A stretch of DNA of 46,810 nucleotides from Clostridiales bacterium VE202-01. GTDB lineage: Bacteria > Bacillota_I > Bacilli_A > Erysipelotrichales > Coprobacillaceae. The stretch lies in NCBI GenBank assembly GCA_000508865.1, contig BAHP02000010.1, positions 1 through 46,810 on the forward strand, in the 5' to 3' direction. The position numbers were made by a program, and so were the translations under genes. Positions 1-8,719 of this stretch are shown here, one piece after another; position 1 is the first letter of the stretch, and each line of letters starts with the position of its first letter. The notes beneath the pieces are model-generated. The model worked only from the letters and a program-made list of their open reading frames with translations. It had not been told where the DNA came from and did not search any database.

Positions 1-130
1 GCTAAATAACAACAATCCGTGATATACTTAATCTGCGAAGATGGTATATCAGTAAATCTGATTATCAGAGAACTTGCTCAGATATTTTGTCTGGGCTTTT
101 TCTTTTTTCCAGCGCCCATTTCTCCACCTC

Positions 131-301
131 TCAAACAAACCGTCTTGTCGGAATCACTATAATCTCAAATCTGCTTCCATCCATCAATTCAATCAACACC
201 ACATGATCTGACTCAAAATCCACAAGGATAGAGGCAATTTCTAATTTTTTAGAACGATTCAAGATTTCATAAACTTTGTTGACCATCTTTTTGGTTTTCA
301 T
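131..301 (-). CDS. Small hypothetical protein, 56 aa
   Basis: I do not recognise this family. The start chosen is the ATG at 301, which has a GGGAGA ribosome site 7 bases upstream; the open frame continues further upstream but without a better start. The product is a short protein with a basic N-terminus (MKTKKMVNKVYEIL) and a beta-rich C-terminal half (HVVLIELMDGSRFEIIVIP). It overlaps the 3' end of the ribbon-helix-helix gene and follows it in the same orientation, so the two are probably co-transcribed behind the truncated integrase gene. Its placement suggests an accessory gene of an integrative element. No function can be assigned. Confidence 0.55.
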   Translation of the reverse strand: MKTKKMVNKVYEILNRSKKLEIASILVDFESDHVVLIELMDGSRFEIIVIPTRRFV

Positions 302-632
302 CTGTATTTCTCCCTTCCGCAAATCCATTCAAAATTTCCAACATGGTTCTGATCGGAATAAATAATTCTTCTCCTGCATCATTCAATGTGTTCAGACGTT
401 TTAATTCTGTCTCAATATCTCGGAGCTGCTTTCGAAACTGCACCAGCATCAATGGATTACCAACAGCTTTGATCTTTTGATATAAAACGCTTTCAATAAT
501 GTACTCTTGTCTGGTTTGATATCCACAAAGTTTCACTCTCTTATCCAGTTCTTCATTTTCTTCAGGAGACATTCGAAAAGCAATTGTTACATTACGCCAA
601 CGATTCTTTTTATCCATATTTTTTTCACTCAT
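267..632 (-). CDS. MobC-like / ribbon-helix-helix mobile-element protein
   Basis: Product of about 121 aa. The N-terminal part (RWRNVTIAFRMSPEENEEL) looks like the beta-strand and first helix of a ribbon-helix-helix DNA-binding domain, followed by a long helical region (QFRKQLRDIETELKRL). Small proteins like this are common beside integrases and relaxases in Lachnospiraceae elements, often annotated as MobC or conjugal-transfer accessory proteins. The ATG at 632 is preferred because GAGAGG lies 9 bases upstream; it overlaps the stop of the integrase fragment by a few bases, so translation is probably coupled. The role (relaxosome accessory factor or excision regulator) is inferred from context only. 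Confidence 0.5.
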   Translation of the reverse strand: MSEKNMDKKNRWRNVTIAFRMSPEENEELDKRVKLCGYQTRQEYIIESVLYQKIKAVGNPLMLVQFRKQLRDIETELKRLNTLNDAGEELFIPIRTMLEILNGFAEGRNTDENQKDGQQSL

Positions 633-1110
633 TCCATGAATCCTCTCTTTCCTCATTTAACCTGTCTGCCATATCTTTCTGTATCGTAGGAAATAAATGT
701 GCGTATCGATATGTAATCTCAACACTTTCATGCCCTACTCTCTCTGCAATTGCCACAGCAGAATATCCCATATTAATTAGCAGCGATACGTGAGAATGCC
801 GGAGATCATGGATACGGATTCGTTTGACACCTGACAGCTTTACTCCCCGATCCATTTCATGGTGGAGATAACTTTTAGAAATCTGAAAGATTCGATCTGT
901 TTCCTTCAGTCCATACAGCATACTTAAGTAACTTTCTAGCTCTTCACTCAAAAACTCCGGCATCACTATAATTCGATTACTTTTCGGTGTTTTAGGATCT
1001 GTTATGACATCTTTTCCCTCTAAGCGCTGATAAGATTTATTGATGCGTATAGTATGGGATCGAAAATCCAGATCTGCCGGTGTTAAGGCTAAAAGCTCTG
1101 CTTTTGTCAA
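625..1110 (-). pseudogene. Tyrosine recombinase (integrase), C-terminal fragment
   Basis: About 161 aa of the catalytic domain of a phage/ICE-type tyrosine recombinase. Visible motifs are HDLRHSH (His and Arg of the active site), GHESVEITYRYAHLF (second His and the Tyr nucleophile), and a linker with TPKSNRIIVMP. The N-terminal arm-binding and core-binding domains and the first catalytic Arg (usually in a GMRxGE-like motif) are missing. The frame opens abruptly at AELLALTPADLDF, and just upstream the sequence turns into the terminator end of the serine-recombinase block. The simplest reading is that the recombinase-bearing element inserted into this integrase gene and cut it. I could not find the missing N-terminal half elsewhere in the window. 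Confidence 0.75.
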
Positions 1111-1142
1111 TATAAGTCTAAAAAAAATTTGCTTTTAATTCG

Positions 1143-1175
1143 CAAAAAGCACCACTGTTTTCATCCAGTGATGCT
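1143..1175 (-). terminator. Rho-independent terminator after the recombinase block
   Basis: On the minus strand AGCATCACTG and CAGTGGTGCT form a 10-base stem with one mismatch and an 8-base loop, followed directly by TTTTT. It lies 22 bases after the stop of the third recombinase, so it ends the recombinase transcript. It also sits close to the junction with the truncated integrase gene. Confidence 0.7.
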
Positions 1176-1197
1176 CCTGCGAACAATCTTATTCCGT

Positions 1198-2772
1198 TTA
1201 TGCTTTTTCTTCTTTGTAGAAAATGTCATCCATCTTCCAGCTTATCTCCATACGACCTGGTTCATAAATAAAGACTTTCTCAATAATCTTTGACAGCTGT
1301 ATTTTGTCAAAATCCTGCAATGCTGCAATCTCATTTACTTCCATTTCTTTTTCTGTTGCTTCATCACATTTTTTCTTCGCTACTGCAATCTCATTCTCCA
1401 ATTCTGCTATCTGCAAAGTGATTTCTGAAATACGGGAAGTCGTTTTTTCCAGTTCTTCCATATACCCTTCCTTGTCCAACACTTCTGAACGATAATCAGA
1501 ATACAGTTTCATTTTTCTTGACGAGAGTCGCTTTTTTTTCACTTTCCAGTGTTGCGATATTTTCTTCTTTCAAAATTGTTTTATGCCATTCTCTTTTCTT
1601 TTTCTCAAGATTTTCCGAAATGAATTGTGCCATATTTCTGGCTGCATCCAGTACTGTTTCTTCTGCTTCTTTCCTGTCCATTTTACTTTCCGCACACCCA
1701 CTAAGACCGCTGATATGTGCCTGCATACAGCGATACCCAGTCTCTCTGCTGGTAAAACCAAGTCTTCTTCCACAGGTCGGGCAAAAGAAAATAGGGCAGG
1801 CTACTCCTCTTTTTGCAAGAACTTTTTTCTGGTTAGTAAACGCTTTCTCATTTGCTTTCCGGAATAATTCATCGGATATAATTGGTTCATGTGCATTTTC
1901 TACAACAATCCACTCCTCTTTATCATTGGAAACCAATTTATTGCTTCCTGTTCTTGCCACTCTCTTTTTATTCCAAATAATTTTTCCAAGATACACTTCA
2001 TTTTTGAGCATATCTGAGATTGTCGTGACTGACCAGAGTTTCTTTTCTTTTTCGTTTTCTCTGTGCATTTTTATACCTTTTCTGCACATATACTCCCGGC
2101 ATGTAAGCACATGGGTTTCGTTCAGATATTTTGCTATCTGTCCTTTTGTTTTCCCATCTGCCGCCATTGTGAATATCAGTTTCACTATTTCAGCCGCTTC
2201 TGGTCTATAACCAGATGATGCTTATCTTCTGGATCTTTAATATATCCATATTTGGGAAAAGCCGGCATATATTCACCGTTTTTAGCATGTGTTTTCATAG
2301 CAGAACGAACTTTTCTGGACAAATCTTTGCTGTACATTGCATTCAGCATATTTTTTAACGCTACACTCATTCCTCCAGTAAAACCAGAGGAATTGATACT
2401 GTCAAAGCCATCGTTAATTGAGATAATTCGAATACCAAGGACTGGCAGGATTTTTTCCAGATAATTCCCCACTTCCAGATAATCTCTTCCAAATCTTGAA
2501 AAGTCCTTTATAACAATACTTTTTATACGTCCTGCTTTTGCATCTTCCATCATCCTCTGAAAGCCAGGACGGTTAAAGTTTGTACCACTGTACCCATCGT
2601 CTACATATTCAACTACTGGACAGTTAGCAAATTCGTCCTGTTTTTTGATAAATTCGTTTATCAGCATTCTCTGTGCACTGACACTGTTACTTTCGGCTTT
2701 TATACTGCCATCTACATCATTATCCTCCGACGAAAGTCTGATATAAACAGCGATACATTCTGTTACTGGCAT
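1198..2772 (-). pseudogene. Large serine recombinase, third in tandem, two frameshifts
   Basis: Three overlapping frames together give one TnpX-type large serine recombinase of about 525 aa. The N-terminal resolvase domain (AVYIRLSSEDND, catalytic Ser in AESNSVSAQ, then KDFSRFGRDYLEVG) reads to about 2185. The recombinase domain and zinc ribbon (CPTCGRRLGF, YRCMQAH) continue in another frame to 1496. The C-terminal coiled-coil part reads in a third frame to 1198. The first break fits a 1-base loss near 2204, where GACCAGAAGCG would need GACCCAGAAGCG to give D-P-E-A-A-E. The second fits one extra A in the A-run near 1510. Both are at short runs, so sequencing error is possible. Its start overlaps the stop of the preceding recombinase. 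Confidence 0.75.
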
Positions 2773-4463
2773 AACTCAGCCTCCCGTTCTTTTGCATATT
2801 TTCTTAATTCTTCCAACATATCATCATACACCAAACGTACCGTAATAGAACCGCTTTCATGTATTTCGATTTTTTCTACAAAAGCATTGACCATTTCCTT
2901 TGTCAGCGTTCTCGTATTGCGGTATTTATTGATCAATGTTTCCCATTCTTCCTCTGTGTGAAAATTTTTTTCATATCCAACCTGATGCTTTAATAAAATT
3001 TCCATGTTATTCTGGATCTCTTTTTCTGTTTCCGCATCCTGCTTTGAAAATGTTTCATACTGCTCTGCATCAATAATACGGCACACATAATCCTCAAACA
3101 ATCTTTCCCGGTGTACTGCCACTTTTTCCAGTTCTTTCCGGCATTTCTTGATTTCCCTGTTAAACACATCATATTTTTTAATGCTTTCCTGTCTTTGATT
3201 CAACCGCCGAATCAAATCTACATTTTCAACATATACATTGATATGTGCACGTATCACACGCAGTACATAATCATTCACTTCCAAATCAGTGATAGAATGT
3301 GGCGTACACTTCCCGTAGAGCTTATTATTTCCACAGTAAAACCTACGATGATTGCCTTTTGTTTTCCCATATAAATACATGGTTTTTCCACAGTCTGCAC
3401 ATACAATTTTCTGCTTGAAAAAGTTGAAGTCTCTTACATTATTGCCATTTGATTTACGAGCTTCATTAACCCGTTTTACGATATGACCAATCTTTTCCTG
3501 TACCTCATCAAAATCCTTTCTGCTCACAAGTGCCTCATGGGTATTTTTGATGATGATCCATTCTTCTTTCTGATTCATTTTCTGTCTCTGTGCTGCCCAG
3601 GAATCATTGGTAAACTGATTATGCACACTATCACCGGCATAATATTGATTCTCAAGGATTTTGTGGACTGTTCCTCCACTCCATGTCCATGTCGCTGACT
3701 TTTCATTTGCTTTTCCTGCTTTATCCAGCTTGTAGGCTTTCGGGCAGAGATACCCATCCGCATTTAATTTCCGGGCAATCTCTGCATAAGTCATTCCATC
3801 AATAAAATACTGAAATATCTTTTTCACCACTGGTGCTGCTACCGGATCTGGAATCAGCTGATGAGGATTATCCTTGTCTTTTTCATAACCATAAGCCATC
3901 TGACCGGAAGGAAATTCGCCATTTGCCCAGCTCGTCCGGTATGAACTTCTTATTTTCTTTGCCAAATCTCTGGAATAAAACTCATTATACACGTTTGACA
4001 TGCTGATCAGCAGGCTTATGTCATCTCTGAACGAATCATAATGATCATTCACCGAAATAAAACGCACATTAAAGAATGGGAACACTCTTTCAATATAGCT
4101 TCCTGCCTCTACATAATTTCTTCCAAGTCTAGAAAGATCTTTAACAATAACACAGTCAATATTTCCCTCTTTGATGTCCTGCATCATCTCATTAAAACCA
4201 TCTCTCTCAAAATTAGTTCCGGTTTTAGATATATCATAATATTCCTTTGCAACCACGATATCTTTCTGTTCTTTTACGAAATTATGAAGCAGAACCATCT
4301 GCGTTTCTATCGTATTTCTTTCTCTGTTCTTTTCACTCTCATAGGAAAGCCTTGCATAAAGGGCTGCATGTGAAACTTTTTCACACTGGTTTTCAGCTTC
4401 TGTAACCAAATTTTCTTTATTTCCAACATTTACATAATCTACTTTTCTTGATTTTCGAGCCAT
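2763..4463 (-). CDS. Large serine recombinase, second in tandem
   Basis: A 566-aa site-specific recombinase of the TnpX/large serine family. The N-terminal resolvase domain contains ALYARLSYESEKNRERNTIETQ, the active-site Arg segment KDLSRLGRNYVEAGSYIERVF and the SRDLAKKIRSS helix. The recombinase domain follows, then a zinc ribbon (CADCGKTMYLYG...FYCGNNKLYGKC) and a C-terminal coiled coil. In this copy the usual N-terminal Ser segment reads NTIETQ, with Thr where the family normally has Ser, so its nucleophile needs checking. The ATG follows the TAA of the upstream recombinase directly, with AGGGAGG upstream. The three recombinases form one operon and probably act together to excise and integrate the element. 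Confidence 0.85.
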   Translation of the reverse strand: MARKSRKVDYVNVGNKENLVTEAENQCEKVSHAALYARLSYESEKNRERNTIETQMVLLHNFVKEQKDIVVAKEYYDISKTGTNFERDGFNEMMQDIKEGNIDCVIVKDLSRLGRNYVEAGSYIERVFPFFNVRFISVNDHYDSFRDDISLLISMSNVYNEFYSRDLAKKIRSSYRTSWANGEFPSGQMAYGYEKDKDNPHQLIPDPVAAPVVKKIFQYFIDGMTYAEIARKLNADGYLCPKAYKLDKAGKANEKSATWTWSGGTVHKILENQYYAGDSVHNQFTNDSWAAQRQKMNQKEEWIIIKNTHEALVSRKDFDEVQEKIGHIVKRVNEARKSNGNNVRDFNFFKQKIVCADCGKTMYLYGKTKGNHRRFYCGNNKLYGKCTPHSITDLEVNDYVLRVIRAHINVYVENVDLIRRLNQRQESIKKYDVFNREIKKCRKELEKVAVHRERLFEDYVCRIIDAEQYETFSKQDAETEKEIQNNMEILLKHQVGYEKNFHTEEEWETLINKYRNTRTLTKEMVNAFVEKIEIHESGSITVRLVYDDMLEELRKYAKEREAELCQ

Positions 4464-6161
4464 TTATACGACCTCCCTCTTTTGAATTTCTATTCTTCCG
4501 TCCATACCTGTGCTGACATCGCATCCCACCGACTGTATCTGCCGTAACAGAGATTGATAACAATCATCAAAATTAAATCTGACTTCAATATGTTTTTTGT
4601 CATATACTAATATCTGGTCAATCAGTTCAACAGCAACAGTTCTTGTAAGTTCCTGTATATTCTGATGCTCGGCAAAATAATCAAGCCAATGATATTTATC
4701 ACTTTTTGATTCCAGGACTTCACTGATCTGTTGATCAATGCTTCGGACTGCTTCCTCGGCTTTTTTCCGTTTTTCTGTGTACCCGTCATGAAGCTCTTTA
4801 TAATCTTCTTTTGAAATGATTCCTTCACGGAAATCCTCATATAGATAATCTCTTAACTCCCGGCATCGCACGGCTTCTTTTTCTTTTGCTTCTTTTCTAA
4901 TTTCCAGTTCTTTTATATCCAATTCTTGAAATGGTACTTCATGGATAAAATCCATGATTTTTTTCATATCAAGGATATTCTCAATATGGATTTTTACCAG
5001 TTCCAATACTGTTTCTTCTAGTTTACCCATTGGTATTCTGTGTGCTGCACACGCTTTCGTAGCCGCATGTCTGGAACAGATATAGTAAGCGTATACCTTT
5101 CCTCCTGCCGGAACATCCCGTTTGATCATCATTGCCCCACAGTCTCCACAAACCGCAAGTCCAGATAATGGATATACCTTTTCCTCGTTCGGAGAAGTCC
5201 TTGTATCTATCCCTAATAATCTCTGCACCAGTGCAAATTCTCGTTCTGATACGATAGCCTCATGATTTTTTTCAATTCTAACCCAATCTGTCTCCGGCTT
5301 TTTCATCAATTTTTTTACTTTATGGTTTGGTGTTGTTCTTTTTCCCTGCACCAGAGTTCCAGTGTATACTTCATTTTCAAGGATTCTTTTTACCGACATG
5401 GCGCTCCACTCTGCCTGTTCGTGTGTTTTAAAATTATCCTGAATCCTTATTCCAAGACTGTGCTTATATTCCATTGGTGAAAGAACACCCTGTTTGTTCA
5501 ATGCATTGGCAATTGCTGTCTGGCTCATACCTGATAATTTCATGCGGTAAATTTCTTTGACGATACCTGCCGCATATGCATCTAGCACCAGTTTGTTTTT
5601 ATTATCTGAATCTTTCTGGTAGCCATACGGTGTAAACGCTCCAATATATTCCCCATTTTTTCTCTTTACTTCCAGGTGGCTTCTTATTTTGATAGAAATG
5701 TCACGGCAATATGCATCGTTAATGAGATTCTTGAAAGGAATCACGATTTCGTCTGCCTGACTTTTCCCTTCCAGGCTGTCATAATGATCATTGACCGCAA
5801 TAAACCGCACGCCAAGTGCCGGAAATAATCTTTCGATATATTTTCCGGCATCAATATACTCACGTCCAAAACGGGAAAGGTCTTTTACAACGACACAATC
5901 CACAATTCCTTTTTTGATATCTTCCAGCATCATCTGAAATGCAGGACGTTCAAAATTAGAACCGCTGTAACCGTCATCCACCCGTTCTGATACAACAACT
6001 ATATCCTTTTTATCTTTTAGGAAATTTTTTATCAGATCTTTCTGATTTGAGATACTGTTGCTTTCACGCTTTCCAGCAGTAGCAACATCGCCATCTTCTT
6101 TCGATAAACGAACATAAATGGCTGCATGATAGATTTTCTTTGAATTGTTAATTTGATTCAT
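4464..6161 (-). CDS. Large serine recombinase, first in tandem
   Basis: A protein of about 565 aa. The start at 6161 is preferred because AAGGAGG lies 6 bases upstream; an upstream in-frame ATG sits directly on that ribosome site. The N-terminal resolvase domain has AIYVRLSKEDGD, the catalytic Ser in ESNSISNQ, and KDLSRFGREYIDAGKYIERLF. The recombinase domain follows, then a zinc ribbon (CGDCGAMMIKR, YYICSRHAATKACAAH) and a C-terminal coiled coil. This is the complete canonical member of the trio and the best candidate for the enzyme that does the strand exchange. A perfect 8-bp inverted repeat (6176-6205) lies in its 5' leader and ends just before the ribosome site. Confidence 0.88.
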   Translation of the reverse strand: MNQINNSKKIYHAAIYVRLSKEDGDVATAGKRESNSISNQKDLIKNFLKDKKDIVVVSERVDDGYSGSNFERPAFQMMLEDIKKGIVDCVVVKDLSRFGREYIDAGKYIERLFPALGVRFIAVNDHYDSLEGKSQADEIVIPFKNLINDAYCRDISIKIRSHLEVKRKNGEYIGAFTPYGYQKDSDNKNKLVLDAYAAGIVKEIYRMKLSGMSQTAIANALNKQGVLSPMEYKHSLGIRIQDNFKTHEQAEWSAMSVKRILENEVYTGTLVQGKRTTPNHKVKKLMKKPETDWVRIEKNHEAIVSEREFALVQRLLGIDTRTSPNEEKVYPLSGLAVCGDCGAMMIKRDVPAGGKVYAYYICSRHAATKACAAHRIPMGKLEETVLELVKIHIENILDMKKIMDFIHEVPFQELDIKELEIRKEAKEKEAVRCRELRDYLYEDFREGIISKEDYKELHDGYTEKRKKAEEAVRSIDQQISEVLESKSDKYHWLDYFAEHQNIQELTRTVAVELIDQILVYDKKHIEVRFNFDDCYQSLLRQIQSVGCDVSTGMDGRIEIQKREVV

Positions 6162-6175
6162 CTTCATCCTCCTTA

Positions 6176-6205
6176 GTTTTACCTTTCCATCAACATTGGT
6201 AAAAC
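6176..6205 (-). promoter_or_regulatory. 8-bp inverted repeat in the leader of the first recombinase
   Basis: GTTTTACC (6176-6183) and GGTAAAAC (6198-6205) are perfect inverted arms with a 14-base loop. On the minus strand the second arm ends immediately before the AAGGAGG ribosome site of the recombinase. It could be an RNA hairpin that limits translation, a repressor operator, or a recombinase-binding site. The sequence alone does not distinguish these. Confidence 0.4.
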
Positions 6206-6300
6206 CCAGAGGGTGAGTCGATTTTGTCCTGATATGAATGAGGAGTCCTGAATTCCTCGTCTCCATATTAACATAACTCTTCAGATTTTACCATCACTTT

Positions 6301-6549
6301 TTATACAGAAAGCAAAAGTTCCTCAAATGCATCTTCAAAAGATACTCCATTGTTTGCAAACCTTATTTTCACTTTTACATTTCCTATACAGACAAGATAG
6401 GGATTTCCCACCTGTCTGAGATATTGAGCTATTCTTTTTTCCTTCGTCTGATTCCGGTCAATCCTTATTTTTCGGATATCCTTCAATTCCTTCAGATCCA
6501 CATCATCAAAATCCGTTTCCAGATAGTTTCTATATTCTTCTGCCGTCAT
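6301..6549 (-). CDS. Small conserved mobile-element protein, 82 aa
   Basis: An 82-aa protein with an acidic N-terminus (YLETDFDDVDLKELKDI) and a C-terminal segment (NPYLVCIGNVKVKIRFANNGVSFEDAFEELL) of a kind I associate with short DUF proteins found near recombinases in Lachnospiraceae elements. The ATG has GGAGAAG 7 bases upstream and overlaps the end of the MazF-like gene by 20 bases, so the two are probably translated as a unit. No catalytic motif is visible. It might be the partner of the toxin, but it does not resemble a known MazE antitoxin, so I leave the function open. Confidence 0.6.
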   Translation of the reverse strand: MTAEEYRNYLETDFDDVDLKELKDIRKIRIDRNQTKEKRIAQYLRQVGNPYLVCIGNVKVKIRFANNGVSFEDAFEELLLSV

Positions 6550-6910
6550 GCACTTCTCCTTCCATTCCCATCTGAATCCGTACTGCTTTCAGTACCCGAT
6601 CCAGGATCCACTTATTTACTCTTCCGCATTTCTCAATAATACATTTTGTGGAAATGCTCATAACCTGTTCAGCCAGTGCCAAACTTCCTTTTCGGATTCC
6701 CGTCATATCATATTTACTGATAAATACATGTGTTGGCAAATACCGTTTCTTATATATTCTTGATGTCAGCGGAACTACCGTTATGACTGAACTGTATGTA
6801 TTGGCTTTATTATTGCTCACTACGATCACCGGTCTTACACCACCCTGAACAGATGTTGTAGGAAACATACCGAGATCTGCCCATAAGATATCTCCTCTTC
6901 GAATCGTCAC
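6530..6910 (-). CDS. MazF/PemK-family endoribonuclease toxin
   Basis: A 126-aa protein with the family hallmarks: N-terminal RRGDILWADLG, then GVRPVIVVSNNKAN and SVITVVPLTSR, and a C-terminal helix. The length is usual for the family (110-130 aa). MazF/PemK toxins cleave mRNA and are normally paired with a small antitoxin. No recognisable MazE/PemI is encoded upstream. The downstream 82-aa gene overlaps it and is the only candidate partner here. The start is a GTG with GGAGAG 8 bases upstream. In an integrative element such a gene often stabilises inheritance; that role is inferred. Confidence 0.85.
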   Translation of the reverse strand: MTIRRGDILWADLGMFPTTSVQGGVRPVIVVSNNKANTYSSVITVVPLTSRIYKKRYLPTHVFISKYDMTGIRKGSLALAEQVMSISTKCIIEKCGRVNKWILDRVLKAVRIQMGMEGEVHDGRRI

Positions 6911-6960
6911 TTGTCATCTCTCCAATCTTTTTTTATTTGTAAAGCATTCATAGCGCTATA

Positions 6961-7455
6961 TTGGCTCCACAGGGATACGGCAGAGTTCCTTTCCAAGCTG
7001 GAAAGCTCTGCCGCATAACCTCTATAGCCAATTTGATTATTAAACAGTGCTCGCTCGATTCTATTTATCCTCGATACCCCGAATCGTTACTCCTGCATCT
7101 GCAGGAAGGGAATAATAACCTGTCCGGATGCTACACTCCGGACCACAACCCAAAAACTCTCATTTCCAGGCTCTGGCAGTTCATAGGTTTACCAGTTACA
7201 GACTTCTCAGGGTCTGCAAGTGTATCGCATCTCACACATGTCCTCGCATCACCAGCCTGCCAACTGGCTTTGGTCAGTGCTTTTTCGCAGCATTATTAGC
7301 TCTAAAAATGTTTTTACGTCTTATAATCCTATAGCGGCATCTTCCTCGTGCTCACTGTATGAAATGTCACGTCAGTTATTATTGGATATTCAGTTATCAT
7401 GGTGCAATTTAGGGAGTCCTTAAAGCTCCTCTAATTACTAAAGTCAAATGACTTC
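6961..7455. ncRNA. Candidate large structured RNA in a gene-free stretch
   Basis: This stretch of about 500 bases between the toxin gene and the sigma-like gene has no convincing ORF but many strong stems. They include TTGGCT/AGCCAA (6961-6966, 7025-7030) enclosing GGCAGAG/CTCTGCC and CTTTCC/GGAAAG; CGATTC/GAATCG; TCCTGCA/TGCAGGA; GTCCGGA/TCCGGAC around 7122-7143; CTGG/CCAG pairs near 7173-7194; GGAG/CTCC; and AAGTCA/TGACTT near 7441-7453. In the first domain AGGG opposite CTCT pairs only if a G-U wobble on the plus strand is allowed, which slightly favours plus-strand transcription. Size, setting and density of helices recall large bacterial RNAs of mobile elements (for example ROOL or GOLLD), but I cannot assign a family. 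A degraded intron is another option. Confidence 0.5.
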
Positions 7456-7483
7456 GGCAGATGCAAAAAATTTTCAAAATTTT

Positions 7484-7957
7484 TTAAAAAAATTCTTTCA
7501 TATACATTTCACGCATTTTATTAAGGATCGTTTTCAGCTTGTACGCTAATACTTGTCTGGAAATCCCCATAATCTCTGCCATCTGCGTCTGAGTCTTATT
7601 TTCAAAGAAAATGCCATAAATAATCATGCGTTCCTCCGCATTCAGCTTATCGATCACTTTGTGAATATCCTGCTGTTCCATTTTTGTCAGTACACTGTGC
7701 TCCACATCACAGTTCAAATCCGGGAAATCCTCAATCATGAATCCTTCTCCATCAATAGACTGTCCACTGTAAGGTACCTCCCGCAGCATCTTATCCACGA
7801 CCTCTCCTAATTCGTTCTTAATCTCAACTTTTTTTGCCTTGCTACTTCTGTAAAAATTGTTCATCGCATACGCAACTTCTTTTGTAATCTCGATCATTTC
7901 TCCATCAATATTTGCGTAGTACTTTCCTTCATAAAAATATGGGTGTTCAATGTACAT
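7484..7957 (-). CDS. Sigma-70 region 4-like factor of a mobile element
   Basis: About 157 aa. The start at 7957 is preferred because AGGAGG lies 7 bases upstream. The C-terminal third reads as sigma region 4: DKLNAEERMIIYGIFFENKTQTQMAEIMGISRQVLAYKLKTILNKMR, a helix-turn-helix that usually contacts the -35 element. The N-terminal part (YIEHPYFYEGKYYANIDGEMIEITKEVAYAM) is typical of the short sigma-like proteins carried by Tn1549-type and related Lachnospiraceae elements. It probably controls transfer or excision genes; direct targets are unknown. An inverted repeat ATTTGAAA/TTTCAAAT precedes the ribosome site. Confidence 0.75.
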   Translation of the reverse strand: MYIEHPYFYEGKYYANIDGEMIEITKEVAYAMNNFYRSSKAKKVEIKNELGEVVDKMLREVPYSGQSIDGEGFMIEDFPDLNCDVEHSVLTKMEQQDIHKVIDKLNAEERMIIYGIFFENKTQTQMAEIMGISRQVLAYKLKTILNKMREMYMKEFF

Positions 7958-8091
7958 ATCCGTTCCTCCTAAATTTGAAATCTTGTTGCTCGTTTCAAAT
8001 CCAGAAGGCGGACCTCTGTTTAGAATCATGCCTGCTCCGCCTTTATCCTGCCGGGATACGCCCGCAGTTATTGGCTGAGAAATTCAGGCAC

Positions 8092-8134
8092 GAAAAAAAG
8101 CCCCAGTAGTTTTTTCTTAACTACTGAGGCTTTC
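8092..8134 (-). terminator. Strong intrinsic terminator
   Basis: On the minus strand AAGCCTCAGTAGTT pairs with AACTACTGGGGCTT (one A-G mismatch), and the stem is followed by TTTTTTT. It would end the transcript of the 8284-8932 gene pair. The other strand has a weaker T tract. Confidence 0.75.
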
Positions 8135-8283
8135 GTCTCTTTCTTGTATTCAGTTATCTATGCCTTCTTTCATCAGCATAATCATTGTATCAGGATAAAG
8201 TTCACAAAGTATCCGCAATATGTTCCCATAAGTTCATATCATTATTGGAATCGTACATATTTCAGTATAAAAAGTTCACCGTG

Positions 8284-8715
8284 TTATTCTTCTACTTCTT
8301 TTCCATCTATATATAGTTGAAATTTATCAGGATTATTGACTACATCATAGTCCTTTCCATATTCTACAGGTCTGTATTCGGCTGTCATTACCGATTCCCC
8401 ATCTTCAATATCCTCTTTCCATAAATAGATGTTCATATCAAGACTCGTCGCATATCCCCTGTCTGTGGAGAATTTTGTCGAATAAAAAGAATCATCCTTG
8501 TACATCTGCAAAAGCTCTCTTACAAACGCTTCTCTATCCTCAATATTTTTCCGGTTAGCAACCACGGTTAAATTTTCATCCCGATTTACGGAAAATGTTC
8601 CAACTACATCCGGTTCGCCTTCCTTATGACCAGATTCAGATTTCCCATAAATACTTCCTGCAGCAATTATCAAGATCACTGCTCCTGAAATCAATGCAAT
8701 TATCTTTTTCTTCAT
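8284..8715 (-). CDS. Hypothetical exported or membrane-anchored protein
   Basis: A 143-aa protein of no family I recognise. The N-terminus (MKKK then IIALISGAVILIIAAGSIY) is a signal sequence or a single membrane anchor with no lipobox Cys. The rest is an acidic extracellular domain (DKFQLYIDGKEVEE at the end), with no catalytic motif. The gene begins 4 bases after the stop of the Spo0A-C-like small gene, so the two form an operon. A palindrome, GTTCTATAGAAC, lies upstream of that operon and recurs before the nearby XRE regulator gene. It may be a surface or signalling accessory of the element. Confidence 0.65.
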   Translation of the reverse strand: MKKKIIALISGAVILIIAAGSIYGKSESGHKEGEPDVVGTFSVNRDENLTVVANRKNIEDREAFVRELLQMYKDDSFYSTKFSTDRGYATSLDMNIYLWKEDIEDGESVMTAEYRPVEYGKDYDVVNNPDKFQLYIDGKEVEE

Positions 8716-8719
8716 ATTT

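Noticed and set aside
1518..2210. Plus-strand open frame of 230 codons
   Set aside because: It is antisense to the broken serine recombinase and has no recognisable motif.
6961..7423. Several plus-strand frames in the structured stretch
   Set aside because: They overlap in different frames, lack ribosome sites and follow inverted repeats, so coding is unlikely.
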